NCBI GenBank assembly: GCA_914767715.1
Contig: OU612065.1
Location: 3,968,001-4,032,000, forward strand
Source: Membranipora membranacea
Taxonomy: Eukaryota; Bryozoa; Gymnolaemata; Cheilostomatida; Membraniporidae
DNA: 64,000 nucleotides
Direction of reading: 5' to 3'
The notes under the pieces are model-generated. The model was given only the letters and a program-made list of their open reading frames with translations, was not told the DNA's origin and searched no databases. Shown here piece after piece: positions 1 through 12,788 of this stretch; within the stretch, counting starts at the first letter, position 1, and every line of letters begins with the position of its first letter. Made by a program: the position numbers and the translations under genes.

Positions 1-2143
1 AGTCCTGCGCAATTCCTTCAAATGTGCCACTGAGGGATTTTTCAGACCGTTGGTCTCGTGCGGTCCGTTCATGTGTCTATCTCTACTGCAGGTGAATGAG
101 TTTATATTACCAACTCACTGATCCTAAAACATCTAGAGCATTGTTACCTCTCTAACCCGATTAACCCCCCACACTATGGTTTGAGATTCGAAACTCGCCT
201 GCTGTAATCAGGGCCTTTTTCACGTAGTTCACTGTGATCTAGTTGTGAGTCATGGAATTCCGGGCTAGAAACTGTACAAAAAACTGTATCTTTAATTCTG
301 CCAACTTTCTTTGGACATTCAGCTGTCACTGACTACTGACCTACCTATCACTGTACAGACGAGCTGTAAATCACTATAGGGGAGCCTCAACGCCCGGGGG
401 GGGGGGGGGGCTGATATAACAAAAGACAAAGACTCACCAATTTGCTATGCTCAAATTTACATCCTAATATCTTTTGATATCACAGTAATTACATCGAGCA
501 TAGCATGTCTTGTCAAGACAGGCTACATTGAGCCATGATGATTAATGATATATTGATTTATAATTCATTAGAAAATCAGTGCACCTGCTTTGACAGACAT
601 TGTGACACTGTAATTTAACTCTTAACTAAACTGAAAATTATTGTATTCCCACACTTTTTTACATCTAATTTTCTTTTAAAAAAAGAAAATAAGGTTTCAA
701 AACTACATCAGCAGAGTCAAATATAGTTGAGGAATGTGTAGCTATAATGATTTTCAAAAATACTAAATATTTACTGAGAAAAATCGCTAAATGTAAATCA
801 GTCATTATTGATTGATAGGGCATTGTTTATGAGAGTCCTACTTATGACATCATATTCCTGCTTATAAATGTTAACAAATTGTTATGATGTATTTGGCGCC
901 AAATTGGAGCACATGTACACAATCAGAATTGGGTGATCTGTCAACCTGGATAGGTACGGGAGAAAGTGAATCTGACCCGTACCCCCTCTTTAAGGCTCAA
1001 AAATTAACAACCTATTCTATACAGCAATATTCTGCATAGTTTATATTAAAAACAGTGATAACAATGATCCAGCTTTTAATTTTTGGTTTTACGCAGGCCC
1101 CAAATGATTATTTTCAGGAAAGATTCGAAAAACACAAGTACATTTTTAGTGTTATGCCACAAAATTATTCGTTTCCTTCAATAAGTTAATAGACACTTGA
1201 AAAAGATGACTGATTATTTCATGAAACATTCCTTCCTGACAATGACCTTCATTGCATTTAATGGCATTTCCATACTTCTATATCACATATTCTTGATCAA
1301 TTTCGATTGTACACTGTTCTTAATCATAGCTTGCTGGCTGAATTAATTTACTTATTGGTGAAAATATAACCCAACTCAATGCAAATAAACACCCCAAAGT
1401 GTTACCCATAAATAACCTACATATGTTATAAGCCTGATGCGGTAGAACTCTTTCATTATTTTTATCATTTTTATTGCTAGACTCTTCTATCTTAGCTCAT
1501 TTCATGATCACATGTACTCAACCGCCAATTCATCATTGATGGAGAGTCTGTAGGGTAAGAACTTTCATAGTTTATTGAAAATTTATAATTTTTAAACCAA
1601 ATTCAGTATAAATGAAACTACCAATACGATGAAGGAATGGCATCATCATTTCGTTTCATCAGTTGATGTATGTATATAAGGTCTTCTAGGGCAACTCCAC
1701 ATATGGGCTTTAAATAATCCACAAATCCCTGTTGCCCAATACCATATAATAGCTTTCAGGCGTCATTGGTCAGAAATTACCGTTGCTGTAAGACTAAACA
1801 ATGAAATTTTTATATTTAGTCGATCAAATTGATCAAACGCTATGAAAAGGTTGTTGGGTGATTTATTCAAACTACATACAGGTGAAGCCTATAATATCAC
1901 ATTATATTGTGACCATTTCATCCATGAAATACAGCAGGATACATCACTAACTGCTTTCAATAATGGTGACATAATTGGGAAGTTGATGTCATAGGACGCC
2001 TGGTAATATGTCTGGCTTATTATTGACATTCTTTTGACAAAAGTGAGAAAATTAATCTATACCAATAATACATCTGACTAAGGGTAAAAATAATATTGCA
2101 GCAAAATCGATCAATCATATATATTTTATCCTTTGAATTTCAG
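1..2143. other. upstream non-coding region of CRCP
   Basis: No reading frame with recognisable protein similarity is visible on either strand. The sequence is AT-rich and holds a run of 15 G at 396-410. A plausible 3' splice site (pyrimidine-rich tract then CAG at 2141-2143) ends the region, so at least part of it is probably a 5'UTR intron or promoter of the RPC9/CRCP gene that follows. I see no clear core promoter motif. Confidence 0.4.
396..410. repeat. poly(G)15 run
   Basis: Fifteen consecutive G residues on the + strand, the longest G homopolymer in the window. It lies in non-coding DNA upstream of CRCP and is likely length-polymorphic. Confidence 0.8.
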
Positions 2144-2228
2144 GTGTGCTCAGTCATAGTTTTGGTCACTTGGGGGTTTGTGCTCGCCGCTGGCCTTCAA
2201 GCATCTCTACCTGCTTTAGAAAAGTGGT

Positions 2229-2654
2229 ATGGAAGTTGTAAGTGAGTGTGCAGCTTTGCTCAGTAACTACGAGGTCATATCCCTCCTAGAAGATATCAAC
2301 AAAGGCAAAAACGGCCATAAAAAACCAAACAGTCAGCAGCAAAACCTAGCAACAGTCTGCTACGAGACACTCAAATACCTGGAGAAGACTCCGTGCAAAC
2401 AGCAGAACCCGAAAATTATTCAGGATTTCTGTAAAAAATTGGAACCCTTTAAGCTGACAAAAGCTGAGAAGCTACAGCTATTGAATCAGCGACCGACGAC
2501 AGCTGTAGAGATTCAGCTGCTTATCGAGGAGAGTGAGGAGAGACTAAGTGAGGAACAAACCGATAAATTATTAGATATTATATCTGAGTGTGTACCTGAC
2601 ATAGAGGGGGACGAGGAGGGCTCTGAAGAACAACAGTCTATGGACGATAGTTAA
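2229..2654 (+). CDS. CRCP: RNA polymerase III subunit RPC9 (CRCP)
   Basis: A 141-residue protein encoded without introns. It matches the animal RPC9/CRCP family along its whole length: the N-terminal ALLSNYEV motif, the central NLATVCYETLKYL segment, the LTKAEKLQLLNQRP stretch, EIQLLIEESEERL, and an acidic tail (human protein about 148 residues). From family knowledge it is the Rpb4-like HRDC-fold subunit that pairs with RPC8 to form the stalk of Pol III, used in transcription initiation; CRCP was also described as a CGRP-receptor component. The ATG at 2229 is supported by an in-frame TAG at 2217-2219 in the same exon. A 3' splice site at 2141-2143 suggests an upstream untranslated exon. A poly(A) signal follows at 2950. 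Confidence 0.95.
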   Translation: MEVVSECAALLSNYEVISLLEDINKGKNGHKKPNSQQQNLATVCYETLKYLEKTPCKQQNPKIIQDFCKKLEPFKLTKAEKLQLLNQRPTTAVEIQLLIEESEERLSEEQTDKLLDIISECVPDIEGDEEGSEEQQSMDDS

Positions 2655-2949
2655 TACAGTTACACGCTAATAGTAATTGGTAGTTGCGTGTTTCTTCAGT
2701 AGAAGATGTGGACCAATGTAGAGGAATGGGGTGAGGCTGTGTATTACATCCTTCTTATCCCGGTTACATTTGAGGTTTTTCTTTTCTTTTGGCTCATCAC
2801 CTGGTTAGGTCAAAAGTTCTTTATTCATAACTAACAATTAATTCGGCCAATTACCTGTGATTGCGTGGAGAAGCACATTTATTTTATGTAAGGCAATCTG
2901 ATTTCTTAGTTTTCTATGGCTAAACACAAAATCTCATGTGTTTTGAGTT

Positions 2950-2955
2950 AATAAA
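2950..2955 (+). terminator. poly(A) signal of CRCP
   Basis: AATAAA about 295 nt downstream of the CRCP stop codon, the first canonical signal after it. Confidence 0.6.
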
Positions 2956-5230
2956 AATAGTTACGGTGAAATATGAGGCCATGGTGGATGGTCCATTGAT
3001 GTGCGCAGATTTATGCATGTTATAGTTGGCAGTTACTTATGACAAAGTGAGGAATGATTTGGATTGGGAAAAATTCCAAAGCTATTCTTGGCAAGAATGA
3101 CTGAAAGTGTTAAGAGTTGGCACCACCAGGGATGGTCATTTCCATACCCTGAGAATGATATCACTAAGCTATGTTTTTGATTGGCTGAGGCAGCCAACAA
3201 TTGGTTCTTGCATGTAATGATAACTTGAATCCTTTGGTAGCGCAGTTGGAAATGCGCGCTTTTACTGGCGTGGGTCCATTCCCAACTCAGAGCACCACAT
3301 TATCCAACTTATGCGATGCAACACAGTTGTATCATAGTGACACCACAGACCATAGGGAACTCCGAAATCCATTGTGATCCGTCAAAGTTGAGATGGCGAA
3401 TGATCTTTGAGGAGGTCTGTGATTCCTTGCTCATAAACATTTTGTCTCATAGTTTCATCTTTCACCAAAAATGTCAGGCAGTGAGTTGTCGCAGACTATA
3501 AACCTGATGGTCGATAAATGTTATAACAGACCTGCAATGATTAGGCACAGTTCTCTCTTGTTCTGTAAGTATTGGTTGGTTTATTTTGTCACAAACATAA
3601 AGTATGATGCAAGATTTGAGTGTTAATACTGTTACAGGAGTAGTTGATAACAAAGAGAAGTATAAAAATATGAGTAAAGTAAAGCCTGACTTATAGTAAT
3701 ATCTTGCAATGTTAAAATCAAATGTCTGAGGAAGAAGCTTTTACCCTAGGCAGATCTGTATTTTAAGGCTTCGATATCTGCCTGATGGGAGTTTCTGGAG
3801 AAAATTGTTTAGAAAATGTACATTGTGATGTATTATTTATTACATCAGTTTTATAGATAATAATCATCAGTGTCTCCAACAGCTTGTTTTATTTTTTGTT
3901 CCTTACAAGTATTTTTTTTTGATAGAAAAAAACTCATTCTAAGCTGAATAGAAAGTTATATAGGTATAGTAATAATAATATTTATTTTATCATTCATGAA
4001 ATTTTAATTTGTTGCTGAAATCTAAGGGCGTGGTATTTATATCTTAGATCAATAACAGTTAGATGCCATCAGTTAGAAAGTGAATGCCAAATAGGGCTGC
4101 ATGCATACCATTAGTATAAAATCTTCACTTTTTCCTTTTGTTATTGCTTATGATTATTGATGATGGGGGATTATCCATGACAGACCACATGGCCCAGACC
4201 AAGACTGCACAGATTTTTTATCTGCTATTAATGAGGTAAATTAGCATTACTTAGTCCCCTGCACAAGTCTAAATTAGCTACTGCTCCGTTTGTGACAGAC
4301 TATATAATCTTGACAGGTTTTGTAGGCTCTTCCATATTAATGAGTATTGATTTTAATGAGACAAACCTTCCGAACTATGGTGATAGTTTCAAGTTGACAT
4401 TATTTTATTTGTAACAGCATGTACCTACGAGGATGTACCATTTTATTGAGTATTTACTCTTCAACTCCAGCACCGGCCTCTTTAGAGTTTGCCGGAGATA
4501 ATAGATACTCTATCATGCAATTGCATTATTGGAAATATGAGGTAGGTGTTTGTAAATTTTTTGCCTCATGCGAAGCTTGATAATGCAGAAATTTATTCCT
4601 AAAATTATTGTTATTATTTCTGAAGAGAATTCATCAATGATGTGTCGTTGTTCAGAAAAATAGAGTGCGAGATTAGGCTAGGTCGGACTATGTTTTTGAA
4701 ATGCTATTTTTTTCTCCAAAATTCATATTTTCTGTGCTCATGTTTCATGTGTCATTGATGCATGGCTTATCATACTGTCTATTATCATAAGATCATCACT
4801 TCTGTTCCACTCTGGAAAGTAACTAGTTTTTGCCGAACAGCTGCTAGGGAGGCTTTGTGGATTCCACTCTCATAAACCTTTGAATTATAGAAGGCTTCAC
4901 AATGCTGCATGCCGCTGTTTGAGCGATAAACTGGTCAGAAGCATCGAGTAAACTCAGTCATGCAATACTGCCCACGCTTGAAACTCTGGAATATTTGTGA
5001 TGCGGGCTAAAGTTGTAACAAAAGTGTGAAATTGGTAATGGAATATTGACAGGAAAAAGGAATTGACGTACGGTAGGCCTTGTTATATGAACCCTGCCTG
5101 GCAAAGTTAGGGAAAGGTGTCTCACTTTGAAGTTTGCTCGTCAATCTAGCTCAATTTACTTTCTGAATTTCAATATGTTACAGTAAGTAACTTGGTGTTT
5201 TCTGAATTGTGGCGGATCTCTGCATACATT
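2956..5230. other. intergenic region between CRCP and the membrane-protein gene
   Basis: Non-coding and AT-rich. It contains a degenerate tRNA-derived SINE head near 3.24 kb. A short open frame at 3316-3501 overlaps sequence just after the SINE and has no recognisable domain. Sequence shortly before 5231 remains open in the frame of the next gene, so its first exon could extend upstream. Confidence 0.4.
3233..3300 (+). mobile_element. degenerate tRNA-derived SINE head
   Basis: Pol III internal promoter-like boxes are visible: an A-box TAGCGCAGTTGG at 3238-3249 and a decayed B-box GGGTCCATTCCC at 3272-3283, at tRNA-like spacing. No tRNA cloverleaf can be completed, so this is a SINE remnant rather than a tRNA gene. 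Confidence 0.5.
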
Positions 5231-8200
5231 ATGAGTCCACAGCAGTATACTACTATCATAGTTTTGTTGAGTGGAGTATTTGGTGGATTAGGGATTGTCA
5301 TCCTACTGATACTATTCTGCAAACACTGTGTCAGGAAACAACCAGATGATACAGGGTAAGTGAGTAGAAAAACATTGGTGTGCTCCAGGTTCTGTCAAAC
5401 AAATGTGGTCAAAACCAAAATGAAGTAATATTTGATGGTAAAGGCATTCAAAGAATGAGTCCAAAAACCTACTTCATGTAAGCTTTTACCAATCAACTCG
5501 CTCTGGGAAGAGGGAGTTCATTGCTTTTATGTTAAGACGTTTTGCCCAGGAGTTTTGTGATATACAGGTGTTGTTCCAAAGTTATTGCGTTATGTATTTT
5601 GTTAGAGGACAAAGCAACATAGTACACTTTTATTACTGTGCGTTCTCCGCTTCTTACAGGCTTGATATTGAAATAAGTTCAGGGTTTCAAGGGAAAGATA
5701 TAATAGCATCTAAAGCCTTACTGGCGTCAGCAGGAAGCCCTAGTGCCGGCAGCAGGGACCCGTCTTTACACTCACCGTCTGAGAAGCGCTTACTTCCCAG
5801 ACAAATAAACAGGTGATTTCAATTCATTTCATTTGAAAAAAATTGTTTATATTATATAATAATCATATGTGATGCGCTATCATAAATTTTATCCTCAAGG
5901 GTGTGACATCAGGTGCGAATCATGGTAGTCGTGTTTGCGTGAATCTATAATGTATGCTTTCATTTATTTGTGACATGTGTCAGACACAGCATCTGCCATC
6001 ACATTTGTTATGGCATCTGAAAACTACACCATGCCTGTTTTATTGGAGTTTTTGTTGTCGTCGTCATCAGGATAAAAATGCTGAGCTTTTCGTATACACT
6101 GACACTAAGATTTAAATTGCACTAAAATTTATATTGTCAGATTCCTCGGTTTGTATTGATTTAGAGGGTAGCATGCATTATTAATCATTTAGTAGAGAAG
6201 ATATCCATCCTTGCACTAGACAAGGGTGAACTGCTCTTTAACTAACTAACACACTGGAACATGTATTAAAAGTACCATAGCTTTAATTTACCACGCTTAG
6301 ATCCTCGGAATCTATATGTTACATGTTGTTTAATTGGTACAGAATCGATACCTCAGATCTACATACAGGATTATCGGTAGACTCTGCCGATGATAGAAGC
6401 TGGGTGAATGACCTGATGGACTGCCCTCCTCATAGCGAGTGGAGAGGTAAGGTCCAAGTCAATCACTAGCTCAACACACTTTTTTATTTTGTTTTGTATA
6501 TTTTCCATCAAAAATGAAATAAACACAGTTGAGAATAAGATGCACGATTCAAGGTTTGATGGCAGTTCTGAAGATACAAATTAAGCTACCTTGATGGCAT
6601 GATGTAGAATGTAGATGAACCTAATAAATATAATTAGTAAAATACAACTACCGTAATACCGCACTATTAAGTCACCATACTGTACGTGGAAGCTTAGATT
6701 TATCAAGTGACCTTGCACAAATATACTTACGTCCTTATTCATTGTACATACTCACGGGGCACCACATAGGTAAATATGACTTTAACATCAGCGGTCAAAG
6801 TAAAATTCTATATTTTCATTAACAGTATGATGATTTATAAGTGAGGTATTACGGTACTCTCCACCCTGACTTCTACTGCTAACCTTTCCATGGCAGTGAC
6901 CGTAATGTTGTCAAGGCATCATGCTGTTTTTTTCCAGGATGTACTTACAACATTTCGATTTGAGACATTTAAAGTTCTACTCAACATATCCCGGAACAAA
7001 GACCTGCTTCACAGCGTGACCTTTAAATGAATTGCACTTGTTTGGGGTAATTCTATCAGCAAACTTTTCAATGTATGCCAAACTACCCAGCCTAATCCCT
7101 TGAGAATCTTTCTGGTCGTTGAGATAACACAATATCGTGCCCATTTGTTATACATTTGAGACACATTTGAGACACAATATTACCTTTCGACACAGTGACT
7201 ACCTGCTTGGTTGAACTGTTGAGTTTTGAGAAAATCAATCTGACAATTTTGTAGGTATGATCACTGTGGACTCAGCTGAGGTACATGACCGACTTTATCA
7301 GAGAGAAAGAAATAATATCAAACCTGACATACAGTAAGAGACTCTCTGTAACTTCCGAGCGTCGTAACCATCGATTTATACCTCTACATTAAATTCTTCT
7401 TGTGAAGCGGAAATGTTAACGTTACCTTTAACAGCTGGACCACCCAACACAGAGACTGATACGATTTTTATCTGGTTGGCTGTTCTTGTTCCCTGTTGCA
7501 TAAATACTATAGCCCGGGAAATAGTCATGTTTACAAATTTGTAAACATCATTAAAATGCCTTCAGCGGCAAGGATTCAGGAATTTCTCAACTGGGACTGG
7601 CAATTTTATACAGGCCCTTGATTTGTCAAAAGAAAGCTAATTATGATTTTCGAGATATTGCGTTCAATGGTTTATTATACATATGAGAAATCATCCTGCA
7701 GTATTTATATTAAACGGGTACCAATTAAGGCATCCTGTAAACAAAGTGAAGCTTGCTTTGGAAAAAGATTCTTTAGTGACAGGTAGTAAAATTTTGAAGT
7801 GGAAAATTGCCAACAGACCACTTGGGAATGCAGAGGTTAATACTTTACCTTATGTTAATGGCCTGTGTGATTATCCTTCTGCTTGAAAAGTGGTAAAAAT
7901 GACAGCTGTTATTGACAGGAATAGTCTGAGTAGGTGTCAGCATTTGCATCCCCGAGTCCCGAGTTACCATACAGTACTGCAGATGCGCTGAGTGAGTGTG
8001 AAATGAATGATGGCAACAGAACAAATTTGTATGCCTATGTGCGATGCCACAAATGCTCTTTGGCTGGTCTATTGTTCAAATTGATAGATCTTAAGGCAAT
8101 GAAAGAAGCAGACTGGATTGTCGAAATTTTTCATAAGTTTGAACTGCTGCTTGTTGCCACTTATGTAATACCCCCGAGATTTTGTATGTTTTGGGATTTT

Positions 8201-11200
8201 GAATAAGGCACTATATAACTGAGTGAGAAAAAAGTTAGAGTGCTCCTACCTTGAAAGTTAGGAAAATGTAATGAGAAAATGAAGCGCATACCCATATATT
8301 TTTAGGCGGTCACTCGATAAAGAGAGCAACTCCCTTCACAATAGCCTGAGATCTCGACCGTCTTCCCATCTGATGCTGGGTTGTGCCGGTACTCATCAGT
8401 CACACCACGGCAGCAGGCGTACGCTACAGAGCTCATTGGACAGCAGTGTATGTGCTGACAACAGGTCTGAAATCACAGGTGAGATCACAACAACTCAGCT
8501 GGACCTGGAAATATATATTGCTGGAGATGACACATGCATCATACTGCATTGTGCATCCTGGATTAGAAATATAGCACATATTTTTGTTTTGTAACCATCC
8601 AAGCATTTTGCCTATGCTGATGGTATAATACGCAAGTATTTTTTGTATAACAGTTATAGAGGTTGGCACTCAGAGAGTAGCTCTGGAGTCGACAGCGAGA
8701 AGCATTAGTCAGGAGGTGGAGCAGACACATACCACACACAACAGACATTTCCTCTCAGCTTTCAGGTACTGTTTATGGGCCATCATATAGATAAAAAAGC
8801 TTGACATCAAAGTATCCGTATGTGATATCTGTCCATCCTTAACGATATCCTGTACTCATGAGCTTATGTGTAGGTAAGATTTTCTTTGTTTATCAGGCCA
8901 GTACCACATAGAAGACAGTCGACTCAGACAGAAATCAGCCGACCAATGAGAGAAAGATCTGAGAGATTAATCAAAAGTCAGGACGATGCTCTGCCTCCTC
9001 GTTTGACGAAGCAGCCGGAAGTTCATGATGAAGAGAGGTAGGTCTAAGAGGCATGATCTCGTGTATCTGCGTGAGTTGATATTGACCTATTCGCCTTAAG
9101 GTAATGTCAATGACTGGTCCAAATATCAACGTATCATATGCCATTGGAGCGCTGCTGAGCTATCGTGTGTGGGTAGCTGAATGGAACTCGGTTGGTTATA
9201 GGGAAAAGATTCTCTCCCAGCAGATATAATATATATATATATATATATTTATAAATGCATTTGGATGGATGTTTGACTGGTATGGGTAAAATAAACCATT
9301 ATCAGTAAGATTTCATCGAGCAATCTTTTCTGTATGATACCATTGCCATAGTCGGTGTTGCCTAATTGTGGTGACCACTTTGATACGAGATATCCAAATG
9401 TCAATCTATCAGTGCTTTTTATATTGTCAAGCAGCATATTATTTTCAGTCAAGCTGTCCAGTGACCTGTTTTTGCCGTTGACTTCCGATGAGTAATAATA
9501 TTTCTTATGAGCTTAAACCCTTCTGGAAAATATTTATGATTGAATACAAAATATGCTATGAAGGTACCAGCCCAGAGAGTAGACTTGAGCTTATTATTGA
9601 CGTTGATATTCGACTTGAGGGACTGAATTGGCGACATGCTATTTCTCTAAGGAATGATGGTTATTTGTATGTGGTCACATACTGGTCCTCATACAAGTAA
9701 TTGAAGGCAATGCTTGAGTGGTGTACTGTTCTGAGAAGATGAATATAATAAAATTTATCAGAACTTGCATTGCTTTCCATAACAAAAAACGTCCATCGCA
9801 TCAAATATTCATGACACGCACACAACTTTTCATTGCATCACGTAACTCATATGTACAGACATTTCTATTTCATCACAATCTCAAATAAAAATTGCTTTTT
9901 CACATGAGTTTGTGATGCCATTTTATGTCTGTTCGACTTTTAATGACTCATATGTCCTATATTGTCATTACAGCTATGTTGGCTGCTACAGCTCATATGG
10001 TGTTGATAACCGCCAACCATTGAACACTAGACAATCAAATGATAGTCTCAAACTTAAAATTACCCTTAACAATCCCGGTAAGTCGCTATCTCCATCGAAA
10101 GATGAAATTAATATATTTCAAGTATTAAATTGAAAATTGAAATGAGCAAAAATACCACCAGCAATCTTCGTGAAATTTGTGTAATAGGCTATCAGTTTGA
10201 TGCCGGCCCGATGACCCGAGGATCATGCATGGTTTGATACACAATTCAGGTAGCAACCATCAGTTACTACAAGAAAGGATAGAGAGACTGGAGAGAGCTG
10301 AGATGGCATTGTCGGGACATCATAAACCTGCCTCACCTAGTGATACCCTACTAACCACCAAACACCCTGTGCCTGTGAAACAGGCCAGTCAGAGCAGCCG
10401 TAGCAGTGATTACAGCTATAAACAACTGTGGAAACTAAGGACCACTCTCGAAGATGATGATTATGGTGAAGGGGTGCGTACGTGACTCTAATGAATATTG
10501 AAAAATTGGAAAATGTTGGCTAACACCACTCCCACAAATCAAATGTTTATGGATGTCTACAGAATTGAATACCTTAAAGGAAAACAACCTTCCCCTAAAT
10601 GCCACTTTCAGTGAATCATTGCCCAATGAAATTTTTAGTGTATGTTGCAACTGTTGATGTCAGTTGAAACGCCTGGCAAAGCAGAAGACAGAATTTTAGT
10701 GCAGAGATGGATTGATTATTTCGTGATCTGCATTGGTTTTATTGAATTTATAGAAACATACTGTATGACAGACTAGCAAGTATTTAATTGAACTGGAATG
10801 AAAACCCTATATTTTCAAATTTGACAGCACTGCCTTGATGTAGCAAATTATCTCCAAAAAAGAAAAACAATTGAAGCCAAAAAATTGTCATTTCAAATAA
10901 ATAATTAAGCCTATGAAAGATACCGATCCGGTTCACCTATCTTCTCTTCTAAAACAACATGCGTCATCACTACAGTTTCAGTGTACACAAAATTCCTCAA
11001 CGGCAACAACTGTAGATTAAATAATAAATGAGAATGAGTTTCTGGCAATAACATATCATAAAATGAACTAAAATGAACATGTGGGGGAAGGTTGTGGTCT
11101 CAAAGTATTTCAACTGAAAATTTATGTTTATTTAGCCCGTGGTTCAGTTGTGTTGCACTTGTTTGAAATATAATATCTATGCCATAAAAACATTTGAATT

Positions 11201-12788
11201 TAATTTTGAAAAGTAGCTGCCTCAGATCAGTCCTGTTGCGCCTTGGAAATGAATTTGCAAGATTTTAGTTCTGCTCTAACGGATATTTGTGGTTGGCGTG
11301 TTCAAAATTATGGTATAGATGTAGTGGAAAACCAATTTCTGTTTTGAACAAGCAAAGGGAAATTATAGTTTATCTTAGATGTTGATCATATCATATGGGA
11401 AAGCATCTAAATTATATAAACTCACCTACTTTTTTATGAAAGATATCAGTCGATGGGAGCACTGATCAAACGGCTGTAGATGACTTCGGAGGATCAGAGG
11501 ACCTTACTAAAAAGAATGGGATTATCTGCAATGTGGTTTATACCAGCTTTGAATCAGAGAACTCTGCAAATTTCACAACTGATAATGAGAGTCAGCTTGC
11601 TGCCGGTAATACATGTCTCCATCTATCTTAAAATTAATAACAAAATAAACCATGACAATAAACTACCAGTGAACAATGATTTCATCCTAGCTTATATTAT
11701 TTAAATATTACTTCGCGATGCATTATTTGTTTCCATGTGGCTCCATAAGTCATAGGTCGAGAAAATAAATATGATTTTTCCATATATAAATTTGACTAAT
11801 TTTAGAGGATACTGTAGGTGGAGACAATCTCCTGCATCCACCTGAGAAGACTTATGTGAGCAGGCGACAGAACTTCCAAAAATTTCTCAAAACTCGCGGT
11901 AAAAATTATCTCGATGCTACCAGCTCAACAGAGAGGAGCTTTGACAGTTTCGATACAACCACCACGGATGGCGCTCGATCATCAGAATCAAGCCGGGTTG
12001 AGTTCACCACAACATCTTTTGAGTCATCAACCACTAACGAGTCAGACTCTTTCATCAAGCGCAATCAGATACTGAGTCTCAAAGATGATAGTGGGCACAA
12101 GAATACAGAAACTCCTCTCACACTTCCAGAAGCTGTGTCTGCTCACTCGTTCTTGGATATTCCCTCAAGTATATCATTTACCATCGACAATATGAATGAA
12201 GGTGTATCAGTTGTTAGGACTCCCGTCACACCAGCATTATCGCGGAGTATAGGTGGAGTACGTACTGCTTCTAAGAAACGCAGGGATTTCCAGAGTCGTG
12301 GGCTGGAAATGAATGCACGCAACATCATAACGAGTTGTTCTTCCTTTGAATTGGACACAACAGATTCAAACCCTCAAATTTCAGGTGATTCATTTGATGA
12401 AACTGGAGCCTCAGCCAAGTATAATATATTTTTCAAATTCTTCCATTCACACACACGCTATGGCCGACGCCGGCAGCCGAAGAGAGACTACAGCGTTGAT
12501 GAGAAAACTGATGCTCTCTTTAGAGAATTCACCAGATATGATCCTAGTTTTGACAATCTGTCATCAGCAGTGGCAAACCGACCAAGGTATAACCGGAGCA
12601 GCTCAAGTCCTCTTATAAACACACATGGGATGGCAAGTGGAAGGAGCGCTACTTGTCGTGAACTAAATATAGCAGAAGGAACCATGACTTCTGCCCGGGC
12701 AGAAGTTTCTCGAGCTCAAAGTCTCATTCCTAACATCAGTATTCACAGTCAAACTCCTGAACAGCTGTCTCAAATAACTAGCTGTTAG
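5231..12788 (+). CDS. uncharacterised single-pass membrane protein, 786 aa
   Basis: Eleven exons join in frame: 5231-5355, 5660-5812, 6343-6446, 7255-7333, 8306-8478, 8654-8765, 8897-9037, 9974-10077, 10250-10473, 11443-11605, 11806-12788. The protein starts with seven or eight residues, then a strong hydrophobic segment at about 8-30 (IVLLSGVFGG...VILLILFC) followed by a basic stop-transfer KHCVRK, predicting a short outer N-terminus and a roughly 750-residue cytoplasmic tail. The tail is Ser/Thr/Asp-rich and mostly disordered, with a short charged helix (LLQERIERLERAE, about 336-348), basic patches (RYGRRRQPKR) and many possible phosphosites. I do not recognise the family. The exon 10 acceptor could instead be 7 nt downstream with another frame usage, and an upstream signal-peptide exon cannot be excluded. 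The function is unknown. Confidence 0.75.
7438..7672. repeat. dispersed repeat, copy 1 (unnamed family)
   Basis: About 235 bp in intron 4 of the membrane-protein gene aligns along its length, with scattered differences, to 49148-49384 in TTC17 intron 8. Shared blocks include ATCTG(G/A)TTGGCTGT, GTTTACAAA, GGGACTGGC and CAAAAGAAAGCTAAT, in the same order and spacing. It has no coding potential and no A/B boxes. It appears to be an ancient interspersed element. Confidence 0.65.
9228..9250. repeat. (AT)n microsatellite
   Basis: Simple alternating AT tract inside intron 7 of the membrane-protein gene. Confidence 0.8.

Noticed and set aside
12143-12685. Minus-strand and second-frame open frames inside the last exon of the membrane-protein gene
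   Set aside because: They overlap a 983-nt coding exon whose frame joins correctly with ten upstream exons; the others are shadows.
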